This document shows positions 54,641 through 64,000 of a stretch of 64,000 nucleotides of DNA, piece after piece (the stretch's first letter is position 1; each line of letters begins with the position of its first letter). The DNA is taken from NCBI GenBank assembly GCA_037893225.1, contig JAZGUH010000950.1, forward strand, positions 360,712-424,711, given 5' to 3'. This stretch comes from Hippasteria phrygiana (taxonomy: Eukaryota; Echinodermata; Asteroidea; Valvatida; Goniasteridae). A model generated the notes under the pieces. That model saw only the letters and a program-made list of their open reading frames with translations. It was not told where the DNA came from and ran no database searches. A program made the translations under genes and the position numbers.

Positions 54641-55611
54641 CCCGGTGTCATGCCAAAAAGTGTCCGGTGCCAAATACTGTCCGCTCATTAGCATACTGCT
54701 CTCTGATTGGTCAAGTGGATATTACGTCTTCGCGATACCGGAAGCTTGCTAAATAGTGTCCGGGCCTAGCGTGCATCCATCGCGTCCTTGCCGTCAAGCT
54801 ATCAACACTGCGTGACGATAAGTTCTCATTCGCATCTATTAATATCATCTTTTTGGGTTTATTTTACTTTCTGGAATGTTGATTTTTATATTCGGATGAA
54901 AAAATTGCAAACTTTCAAATTACAAACTACCCATTCATGTGGAAAATGTTTATAACTTGAAAAGATTGTAATTTCCCCTGAATTGAAACGGGAACTAGCT
55001 GCTGATTGGCCTCTTGAACAGGGCATATCTTGTTTATGCATCTTCATAATCTTCTTAAATACATATACTTACATGTAGTATTTATAATAAATACAAAAAG
55101 GGGATTTTGGAGAGGAGAACATTGGGGGAAATATGAAGGGGGAACATATGTAACCGTAAGCAGACAGTATGATAAAATTGAACGGGCTGTCAAGAAAAGA
55201 AAGCGGATAAAAACTCATCCAACGATTCAAAATAGTCGCTGGTACATGAATACGTATGAGGTAAAATGTATAGTAAAAAAAGTATTTGGCAAGGAAAGGG
55301 CAGTATTAGGCAAGGAACAGACAGTATTTGGCAGCAATTTAGCGGACAGTATTTGGCAAGGAACGGACAGTATTTGGTAGCGTGCTTTGTGTGTGTGTTG
55401 GTGTTCATATTGTGCTGTGCATAACGCAACGTTGCAACGAATGCATGAGCGGACACTTTTTAGCAGCGGACACTATTTGGCATGTAATACATGCCAAATA
55501 GTGTCCGTGTCTTTTGCGCGTGGTCCGCGGCCAGTATTTGACCAATCAGAGAGCAGTATGCTAATGAGCGGACAGTATTTGGCACCGGACACTTTTTGGC
55601 ATGACACCGGG
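54641..55611. mobile_element. 971-bp TIR element with perfect 74-bp ends
   Basis: 54641-54714 equals the reverse complement of 55538-55611 at all 74 positions (CCCGGTGTCATGCCAAAAAG at the outer end). Variants of TATTTGGCA joined to GGACAG or GGACAC occur about a dozen times in both orientations, concentrated at 55265-55605. No transposase is recognised; a + strand frame at 55030-55380 has a basic stretch (KIERAVKKRKRIKTHPT) of unknown meaning. Target duplication is not obvious. Confidence 0.85.
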
Positions 55612-56094
55612 AGCGACAGGTATTCTTTCAAACTGAACCATAATGATGTGCCTATGTAAGCAATCCACTGACCATCACTTCCAAATTTTTGTTTTCATTT
55701 CAAGGGATTTTTTCATGAACTTTTCATGCTGAGAATAATAGTCACCTTCATGCCAAAATATCAGAATTGTGCAAGAATTTCTGCATAAGAGTTTGCTGGA
55801 ATTTGCAGTTTTTCACGTCAGTCCACTTCTGTGAACTTTGAGTGTCTAATTGAATCCTCTAATTCCACAAGTTCTTTGTAAGTCTGTGTGTGCTTAATTT
55901 GAAAATTTCACTTGAAAAAAAAAATGCAGAAACCGAGAAAATTCAATAGCTTTCCTCCGGAGGCCATTTATGCGGCCAACATGTGTCTGCCAGATACAAA
56001 GATTAATCTACAGAACTTGGCCAACAGCCCCTTATATGCAAAGCCCAGTCAGCAACATGGTGATTGGTAACCTAACCAGTAAACCTTGTAACCC
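55612..56094. other. Non-coding, nothing recognised
   Basis: Unique-looking A/T-rich sequence between two TIR elements; no ORF of interest. Confidence 0.5.
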
Positions 56095-56473
56095 TGTGAA
56101 TTCGGTCGATTCATAACTCAGTGCGCCGCCAGCGGCAAGCCGGGAAAGGCCAATTTCCCACTTTCGGGGTCGACATCGAGTCTATCGGGTTGTATTAGAT
56201 GGTGGACAGTACAGCAGTATGGATTTCGCGCGAATGCGAGTGGATGAGTTAAAGCAATTTTTGACTAATCGGGGAATACTTTGTGCGGGAAAGAAGAGAA
56301 AACAGTTGATAGATTTAGCGGAGAAAGGGTGTATTAAAGAAGTACGGTCGATGCATTGACGATACCCACTTCCAGTTTTGCGATGTCGACTTTTTCCCAT
56401 GATGCACTGCGTAATTTGGCCTTTTCCCGGCTTGCCGCTGGCAGCGCCCTTGTTGTGAATCAACCAAATTGTG
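56095..56473. mobile_element. TIR element carrying a SAP-domain ORF
   Basis: Left arm GCCAGCGGCAAGCCGGGAAA is mirrored by TTTCCCGGCTTGCCGCTGGC at right. Similarity extends outward through GATTCAyAAC to AATTyGGTyGATT and inward to GTCGAC, about 55 bp in all. The central ~140 bp are the ORF at 56219-56359. It looks like an internally deleted transposon. Confidence 0.75.
56219..56359 (+). pseudogene. 46-residue SAP-domain ORF, probable transposase N-terminal stub
   Basis: ATG to TGA. The product fits the SAP helix-extended-loop-helix consensus: MRVDELKQFLTNRGI, then CAGKKRKQLIDLAEKG, with the hydrophobic, Arg-Gly and Gly-Lys positions in place. SAP domains bind A/T-rich DNA. Alone it lacks any catalytic part and lies inside a TIR element, so it is most simply the surviving first domain of a larger transposon protein. 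It could be a short expressed DNA-binding peptide. Confidence 0.65.
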
Positions 56474-56636
56474 TGAAATGTAATTGTGTGAATTGTAATT
56501 GTGTGAATTGCGGAATAAAATGAATGATTCTATAAATATTGAAAAGAATGTGGGGGGGGGGGGGGGGGTAAAAAGCAACATTAATTTTATAACCAAGCTT
56601 AGAGAGGCTGAATGCACCTTGGACTTGCTATGCAGG

Positions 56637-56702
56637 TTACCAGCCAAAATAGCTTACCAGCCAAAATAGCTTACCAGCCAAAATAGCTTACCAGCCAAAA
56701 TA
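56637..56702. repeat. 17-bp tandem repeat x4 (TTACCAGCCAAAATAGC)
   Basis: Four near-identical units in a row; non-coding. Confidence 0.9.
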
Positions 56703-56835
56703 GGTACATGTAAGATATTTGCTTGGCGTGTAAATCTGCAGAGTCACATTTTCTGCTTAACAACTTCATATAATTTGGCCTGTGTCATTTAATAAAGCTT
56801 GCCGACCTGCTGGGTTATATTTTGGTTCTTGTACA

Positions 56836-57164
56836 GGCTTGCGGTTTTTATCTCTTCCTGGCAACAGGGTAACAAGTTTACCTTCTGATGTCATTGATGG
56901 AGATGGTGATGACCCAAAGGAAGTAAGGTACCAGACACAGGTGCTACCATTTCACCACTGGGGGTTGGGGGGATACATTGTATATGCAACCATGTCACCT
57001 ACTTCCTACAAGGTACATGTACATGCAGAGGGCTTGAAGGATGACGACGCGTCACAGGAACCAATATCCCGAGGGATTCATTTCCTTTCATACTTGGAGT
57101 ACGATTCACGGGCCAGTCCACAAATATCCTACAAGACCTACGAGTATATCTCTCAGTACGTCTC
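56836..57164 (+). CDS. Possible exon of unknown gene
   Basis: The frame is open for about 110 codons with composition unlike its surroundings. It reads NRVTSLPSDVIDGDGDDPKE, then VLPFHHWGLGGYIVYATM and EGLKDDDASQEPIS. A polypyrimidine stretch followed by CAACAG precedes it at about 56867, but no convincing donor was identified. I recognise no family. It may be one exon of a gene otherwise outside the window, or part of a mobile element. Confidence 0.3.
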
Positions 57165-57260
57165 ATGTAGTTTTAAAGGCCCATTTTTCCAGTAAAGGTT
57201 AGCAGACTTCCAAATACTTGTTTGAAAAATACCAGAAATAGTTCACAGATAATGAATACT

Positions 57261-57495
57261 TTAACCCTAACTACCCCAAGCCTTACAAACTCCAACTGCA
57301 GGTTTTGTCTAATTTTGATGGGTTCGGTACTGTAGCACCTTGGCACCATTACTTGACATGTAGCAGTGATGCTCCAATTTGTCCAAGTCCAAAGAATGTG
57401 CCATACATGTACATAAAGGGATACTGCACAGTGTTGGATATTGACAGGTTGAGGACATCCACTTCCTAGTAAAAATGCCTGGGGGTTAGGGTTAA
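57261..57495. mobile_element. TTAA-type element, 235 bp
   Basis: Ends TTAACCCTAACTACCC and GGGGGTTAGGGTTAA, inverted and flanked by TTAA on both sides. The interior differs from the other families. Confidence 0.7.
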
Positions 57496-59282
57496 GAAAT
57501 AAAGATCTTGATGTATTTTTCTGTTTTTTAGTAATTTAGCGACACATAGGACACAAGACCTTCTGAGGCGTCCCACCAATTAAAAAAACGTTTATGATGT
57601 CATCGGCAGAATAAAACAATGTTCGCCACACCCATGCACAAACACACCATGTATTACTGCATTTTGAAAAGCAATTAATCTTGCTGCCAATAACGTCCCC
57701 TTTAGACAGGGGTATTGTTTATAGGCAGGGACAACACGCTCCATGGTTTTTCTTACTTCAAGTCTAGATACGCAGACACAAAAATCCATTCAAATCTTGA
57801 TTTCTTATCAGGGTTTATGCACCCTTGTAAACAAAAATTCCAGGACTTTTTGAGGAACTTTCCAGGCCAAAGAATACATAAGATTCAGAGATGGGTACAG
57901 ACTTGACTTTTAGGGCCTTTTATTTACAACAAGCTTCATGAATTACCACTGCGTTTGTGGAAGCTAGTGTTTTAAGCTTGACGAATGTACACAAATTTAT
58001 GTACATGTAGCTTGGAAGCAGAAACATTCTTCTTAAGCTGTTTGGCTGAGGTCCTAGTTCATCATTGTTTCAGAACTATTCATAGCATAAACAACATCAG
58101 ATCTTAATCAGACTTAACACAAAAAGAGACCCTACATTGTAAGCTGAAATTGTATGCTGAAACATGACGTCATCACGTGTCATGTGACGTCATCTCAAAG
58201 GTGCATTTTTCAAGGGCCCATATCTAGAGAACTGTACGTCCGATTGCATTCAAACCTGCTAGGGTTGTAGACAAGTACGTGTTATACATGAAAATTGAGG
58301 TGACGTCATGATGACGTCGTCATACGATTTTGAAGTAATTTTAAAGTTTTTGAACCTTAAAGTTTCTTAAAGTCATATCTCATCAACAGAACATGCCTGG
58401 TGGGTAGGCAGACTTGTCACAAGCAAGCAAAAATCAAAGTAACATCATAAAAAATAATGCGGAAAACCCCTTCTGTTTAGCGAAGAGACTTAGATTCCTA
58501 GTTATTATTATTATCATTCCCAACGCACATTATCGCTGACAGCAATATTGAAGGAAGATTTAACTCAGCCAAAAATAGCTCTTGCCTTTAGAGGAATTCT
58601 AAGCATGATCGATAAGACAAATTTCTGAGAAAAACTGTGCAACTGCAGATTCGCATTTCACGTTTCCGCTTCCGAATATAAGCAATTTGTAGATTTAACA
58701 TGCATCTTCTACGAAAAGGATCCATTCAAGCCGTACTGTCAATTGATTAATTCTCCATGAAAAACAACGCGGCCCAACATTTCCACGAATACAGTTTGGC
58801 ACGTTCACGTTTACCCAAATGAAATTTCACGATTGGGAGGGAACACAATTCCACAACTGATAAAAACCGAGGATAAAAACGGGACTGCGGGTTCTCAACA
58901 TTTGAGAAAACCACTGCCCTTCAGGCTAGCCTTCAGCAACTGTGGCTGCATTGCATTTGCTTGGCTGACCCACTTTATCTGGGTTGCATTATTACAAAAT
59001 GTTTCCTAATATATCAAGTACAAACCATTTCTTTACCTGGGCTTATAAATTACATTGTACAACCCTCTTTTCTCTTTTTCAACCAACTGCCGCTTTTATG
59101 AAAACTTCATTTAAATCCCAACTAAAATTATTCTTTGTTTGGTCTTCGAGGAGAATGTGCTAAGATCAAAATAATATTTTCATTCCTACATGCAAGCAGT
59201 TGAATCCCAAATGTGTCCTACAAAGGGACTACATGTACAGTACACATGTGTACACATACATGTACATGTACATGTACAGTTA
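57496..59282. other. Non-coding, with a lone CRE-type repeat
   Basis: 58165-58330 matches the 150-bp unit of the 26.3-27.2 kb array (ATGACGTCATCACGTGTCA, GTGACGTCATCTCAAAGG, TGACGTCATGATGACGTC). No gene recognised elsewhere. Confidence 0.55.
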
Positions 59283-60490
59283 GTCGTGTTTTCCTATACA
59301 ATGCTTTGTGTTTCCTATTGTTCCTTTACTTTAAAAAACTCCCATAGACTAAGCACGTATTTTTACGTGCGAGGACCGATTTTAACAAAAGACCGACTCC
59401 CGAGGACAAGAAAGATTCCTTTGTGTTTTCTTTCTCCTCTTGTCCTCGAACGTAATACAGTTACATCTACATGTATTATTGTTTGCTAACAAGTGTGTTA
59501 GCCAGAAAAGTTGCACACGTGTGATATGCTGAAAATATGCCAAATGAAATGGCATCACCAAAGTAAAAAAGAACGTCCCCCAGTCCCCCAGTCCACCAGT
59601 CCACCCCTTAAGTCACGTTATTTTAAAAAGGGTATACTATCACACACAACAGGGTATCAGTGATCACAATTTGCCTGGGAGTGAACAGGCGGTTTGTAAT
59701 CCTTGGACGGACGATGACAGGCAGTTTTTTAACAACAATATTTTCTGTGAGTGGACAGGTAGTTTTTTAATCCTGTTTGAAACTCTGTGTAGCCTGCCTG
59801 GGAAATTTACTACTTGTTTGCACCAATAGACATATTTTGGTAGGTGTGACTTCATGAATTTAGATTTTAGAAAAAAGAATCCATTAGTTTTTAAAGCCTA
59901 CTACATGTATTAAAATATATCAAAAAGCAGAAGATTGTATACTCATTCATGTACATTGTACGTGTGTGCATGAGTTTGTATAGCTATTCAAACCGTGGAC
60001 CTTTAACAAAGAGGACAATAGGGTCCACGATTGCGTCAAGGTCCACGATTGAAAATCGTGTACAAAACATATGGGAGGCCTTCCGAAAAAGTATAAACAA
60101 AAGAGGAACAATGGGCGGTCCGCGATTGCCGGTGTTTACACACTTGTGTGTACATGTACTGTACATGTATATACGTTCGAGGACAAGAGAAGAAAGAAAA
60201 TACAAAGGAATCTTTCTTGTCCTCGAGAGTCAGTCTTTTGTTAAAATCGGTCCTCGGACGTAAAAATACGTGCTTGGTCTATGGGGTTGGGTTATATTAA
60301 CCCTAACGTCCTAGGCATTCACTTGGGGTACAACTGTACTACAAAAAACTACTCAATTCTCATAGGCCTGTATTGTGTAGTAAAAGTACTGCATACTGCA
60401 GTTTACTCAAGTAGTATTCGGTGACGTTAGGGTTAAAGGAATACATTGTAGGAAACACAAAGCATTGTCCCATAGGAAAACACGACCGTG
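59283..60490. repeat. Large inverted-repeat element, ~1.2 kb
   Basis: The left arm 59283-59460 (GTCGTGTTTTCCTATACAAT, ACCGATTTTAACAAAAGACC, TTTCTTTCTCCTCTTGTCCT) is the inverse of 60168-60300 plus 60437-60486. The right arm is split by the 140-bp TTAA MITE. Single-arm or interior relatives occur at 19745-19880 and 14640-14885. No transposase seen. Confidence 0.75.
60297..60436. mobile_element. 140-bp TTAA MITE with 14-bp perfect TIR
   Basis: TTAACCCTAACGTC at left and GACGTTAGGGTTAA at right. Removing the element with one TTAA restores an uninterrupted arm of the same length as 59323-59347, showing a precise TTAA insertion. Confidence 0.85.
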
Positions 60491-61086
60491 TGTGTTCACT
60501 GAACAAACTTTGTTCTAGTAGTTGTTATTTTTCCTGAGGGAAACGGAAACAGAAAACAATTGAAGCAAAATGACAAAATTAATAGCCCATGTGGAAATGA
60601 AGTATAAAACTTTCTTTGAACTCTGTACATCCCATCATGAACAATGGGGGACTTTTTCCGGTAAACAAAGGGCAAGATCAAAAGGTGGGCGGTGAAAAAG
60701 CAAACATATACGGCCAGACTGGTTCCTGCCACCCCCCCCCCCCCCCCCCCCCCCTTCAACACTGGGACCATAGCTTTAGGCTGTGCATCTGGACCAGGTA
60801 CCCGAGTACCAGACCGTTCATGTCAGGAACTGTTCCAGATTATGGAATTTTCAAAATTAAAACCCGACTACATGGGAAACCAGCACAGATTTCACGTTTA
60901 TAAAGCTCACGAAAGTTGACAATCAAAGGGAATTTACCGGTCGTGGTTTTTGTAGTCTGGGTATGGATAAGAGAACCTTGATGAGATATAATAGCATGCC
61001 TCATTCCACAATAAATATAACTGTATAACTTCCGGACAACTGTCTTTTGTGATATGACAGCGCATGCAAGTGATCATGTTTACGGG

Positions 61087-61310
61087 GCAGGCGTGAGATT
61101 TTTCAGACTTTTGTCTGAAATCAGACTTTTTGAATCTCAGAGAAAGACATTATTGCAACTTCCGGGATTGAAAGTTTTGGTTTTGGTTTCTTTAATGGGT
61201 ACCCGGGTACCCGGGTACCCGGGTACCCGTATTTTTTTCAATCGGGTACCCGTATTTTTTTAATCGGATACCCGGTTCTTTGACTACCCGTAAATGCACA
61301 CCCCTACAGT
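61087..61310. mobile_element. hAT-like remnant with GGGTACCC tandem
   Basis: The right end ATGCACACCCCTAC reads GTAGGGGTGTGCAT in reverse, a common hAT-type terminus; the left end GCAGGCGTGAGATT is a diverged counterpart. 61197-61229 is four overlapping GGGTACCC units, followed by three more GGGTACCCG or related words. Confidence 0.4.
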
Positions 61311-61499
61311 AGCTAGTCTGGGTATGGAGCTTTCGATTGGTCCTCGTATGCCCAAGCGCTGTAATACTTTCCCATTTGTTTAGAACCGGATGCCGTTTCA
61401 TCTCTGTAACTGGGTTTGAATTTATGGAAAACGATTTAAATTTCCACTTTTCTTGAAAACGACAGCACACCAGGTGCCACAATTTCACAGGATGCTTGA

Positions 61500-61650
61500 G
61501 ACTGCTATTTACTTCTAGTCTAGCGCCCACCCGAACAAAGATACTGACCATTTGGGAGACCGCCAACATAGGGCAAGATAGCTCAGTTGGTAGAGCGCCG
61601 GTACGGTAACCCGGAGGTCGCAGGTTCGAATCTTTGTTCACTTTGAAAAT
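61500..61650 (+). repeat. tRNA-derived SINE, copy 3
   Basis: AGATAGCTCAGTTGGTAGAG and GTCGCAGGTTCGAATC match units at 20.4-20.9 kb. The 16 bases that close the tRNA acceptor stem are deleted, and the TTTGTTCACTTTG tail follows directly. Confidence 0.75.
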
Positions 61651-63801
61651 GTACTTCTGGTCTAGTACGGTATTTCGTAATAATTTGCAAATGTTGTACA
61701 TGTATACTACCTTTAAGTCATACTGTACATCACATAATTTGATTCCATTTACTGTGCATTTTGGTTCCATTCGTTTCGCACCATTGCACACGCACCTCAA
61801 AATCGATCGCGGAGCATGAACTTGGTTATTGCTATGAGACTACGCGTTGACCGTACAATGTACCGTACAAATGTACATGGCCATAAAATAACAAATGATA
61901 TGTACATGTATTTAGGTGTTGTATAAAACAAATAATGAATGTTCTTTTTTAATTTGTGCAATGGAAGGAAAGGATTGTTCTATCCAACTTGACTACACCT
62001 CCAGGCCTCAACCTTAAGCTTCAGAGGGGCAAGGCCACTTGGCCTCAAAGGCTCCCCCCAAAAAAGGGCACCGAAGCCAACTGAAAGGGCACCAAGGCCA
62101 TTTTCAAAATTGTAATTTATTGATGACTTAATGCACTTTCCTTTATGTATGGTATTTGACTTTTCAACCCTTATATTGTTCATTGTTACTGTTCACATGC
62201 AATGACACTGCTTGAATAATTGTAAAAATAAAGTAAAAATAAAGTAAAAATAAAGAATATTAAGATACTTGTACCATTTGGTGTTGTGTCTTTAATTACT
62301 TTTCATGATGCAACACTGTACAAATGAAGTTGTAAAAATATTTGTTACTGGATATATTTTGTAGCACAGGCTAGCATTGCAAGTTACAATGTATTACATT
62401 TGTAGCTGCCCCTGTTGTTACCCTCTCCCCCGTTTTCACCCAACCCCCCCCCCATGTTTGTTTAAATTCCCCCACCCCCTATTAAATTAAATTCTCCACC
62501 CACTCATCTGGAAAAAAAAATCAATCCCCCAGCCCAACCCCCCACTCTCCTGCACTGCACCCACCCAAATTGAGAGAAATCTGCTCCTCTGAAAAATTCC
62601 AGAATATAAAATTCTTGAAAATCATTTAGAAAAAAAATATGAATTCCCCCAATGATTTTTAAATTCCCCCACCCCTTATTAAATAAAATCAGGCATGAGA
62701 ACGCAAAATCACAAAAGTCTGAAAACTTAATCTGGTCCAGAAACACCAGGAATATGTTGTGCATATACTCTAAAACTCCCAATACCATTGCCTGAAAAAA
62801 AACACTATGGTATTCTTTGGATTTGTGACTGACACAAAAATCGTTTTAGACAAAATTTATTTCAAACAAACACCAAACCAAATTGTAAAAAAAAGTAATT
62901 AAAATTATAACTATGGTGCATCGCAAGACATCATCTTTTAGATATTATCACGCTGAAATCATTTATTTGCAAATGTAGCCGTGCAAAATTCACCCAGAAT
63001 AATTCTTACTGCGGGTATGACATGTACAAGTACATAAAAAAAAACATGTTTCTAAATCACGGTGTGCAAACTAAACTCCTCTTTTGAACGTCTTACTACG
63101 CATGCGCATCTTTGGGATAGCCTTTTTTTCAAGGCGCGGGTTTCTGCAGTAATCCCTTGCATACACGTGCTTACAGTTGTAATAATTCTTTGAGACTTGA
63201 CCAGAGGTTATGTACTAAAGATCACATTGAGAGTAGTCTGGTGCTGTGTTCTTAGTATTATACAACTCAGCTACATTTGATATGGTTGCCATGCCACGTT
63301 CTCACTTACGATGCATGTCGCACGCGTGCGATGGCCAGCCTGTACAAATCATGGAGGTAACGGTAGGCCTACGTCCCGAAACAATTTTGTCAATAAGTCA
63401 GTGTTGCTCTTGCCTGTCTTGATGACCTTCATAATCACAATATTAATAACACTTTCGAGTACATAATATAATGGAATGGAAAAGGGCACGTCAGCCAACG
63501 TGGCCGTAAAGTACGTGTTTTTTAAAAGGGCATCACGGCAATTCGCTGGTGGCCGCTGTAAAGGTCAAGGCCTGCACCTCGTTGAATGTAACGGTCCATC
63601 TTTCACCTTATGAAAATATTCCTTCCATTGGACTCATAAACATTCATTATTTGTATATACTACTGGTCCCCGAATTCAAAGTCCAAACGATAATGGGGGG
63701 GGGGGGGGGGGGGTGTCCAGGAACCAGCACAGTAAACTGCTATCAATAAGATTCTGAGACGAGCAGTGCCACCAACTCCCAACTACCTTCCCAATTGAAG
63801 C

Positions 63802-64000
63802 TTAACCCTAAGCCACCTCAATCCTCCAAAATCCTCCTTGCAGTTTTAGAGGATTTTGGAGGATTGCGGATGAATGGTATTTCAAGAAAAAGAGGATTTT
63901 GGAGGATTTTGGAGGATTGAGGATGAATGCATTTTTGGGGGGCAGGGCAATCAGAGGATTTTGGAGGATTGAGGATGGTTCCTAGCAAAAAGGGGGTTAG
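63802..64000. mobile_element. TTAA-type element, GGAGGATT interior, cut by window end
   Basis: Starts TTAACCCTAAGCC and the window stops at AAAAAGGGGGTTAG, the beginning of the expected GGTTAGGGTTAA right end. The interior is dominated by GGAGGATTTTGGAGGATTG words, the purest example of this repeat in the window. Confidence 0.7.

Larger units (their letters stand above)
60491..63801. other. Non-coding, repeat-bearing
   Basis: C run at 60731-60754; GGGTACCC cluster at 61197-61280; SINE at 61500-61650; C-rich text 62400-62690; dispersed repeat at 63095-63210; G run at 63694-63712. No gene recognised. Confidence 0.5.

Noticed and set aside
61192..61800. Minus-strand 202-codon ORF with [19 protein letters not shown]
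   Set aside because: It is the same SINE artefact, joined to flanking repeat sequence.

Overview
The window is animal nuclear DNA with long introns, canonical GT/AG splice junctions, no operons and a very dense load of short transposable elements. Two conserved metazoan genes anchor it: a GBA2-type non-lysosomal glucosylceramidase on the + strand (13 exons, 8819-36635) and a PTPN9/MEG2-type tyrosine phosphatase on the - strand (5 exons, 48280-53587). They are convergent (tail to tail), about 11.6 kb apart, and both lack their 5' exons here. Abundant TACATGTA words, poly-G/poly-C tracts of 10-35 bases, a tRNA-derived SINE, LINE tails ending in ATT repeats and many MITEs suggest a marine invertebrate, perhaps an echinoderm, hemichordate or cephalochordate. 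I cannot fix the species, and nothing suggests a bacterium or virus.

Layout: 3-710 is the 3' end of an intronless ORF of unrecognised, probably transposon-related type. 711-8818 is non-coding, with a MITE, a 450-bp (TACACG/TACATG)n tract and a decayed LINE. 8819-36635 is GBA2; its introns hold a degenerate LINE with a C-terminal zinc finger (17.1-18.1 kb), a tandem pair of tRNA-derived SINEs (20.4-20.9 kb), an 82-bp tandem array (22.2-22.8 kb), a 2.4-kb block of TGACGTCA-bearing tandem repeats (24.9-27.3 kb) and many terminal-inverted-repeat (TIR) elements. 36636-48279 is intergenic and repeat-rich. 48280-53587 is the phosphatase. 53588-64000 has no confident gene but holds a 971-bp element with perfect 74-bp TIRs, a TIR element carrying a 46-codon SAP-domain ORF, and a large inverted repeat interrupted by a small MITE.

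The two genes have no evident joint pathway: GBA2 hydrolyses glucosylceramide at the cytosolic face of membranes, and PTPN9 is a CRAL-TRIO lipid-binding phosphatase of secretory vesicles. The strongest non-genic signal is a set of short non-autonomous elements with different interiors that share TTAA flanks and CCCTAAC or CCCNTTG termini (piggyBac-like target choice). For one copy the empty site can be read directly from the opposite arm of an inverted repeat. A second theme is that several TIR elements seem to keep a short ATG-initiated ORF, possibly the start of a lost transposase; only the SAP example has a recognisable domain.
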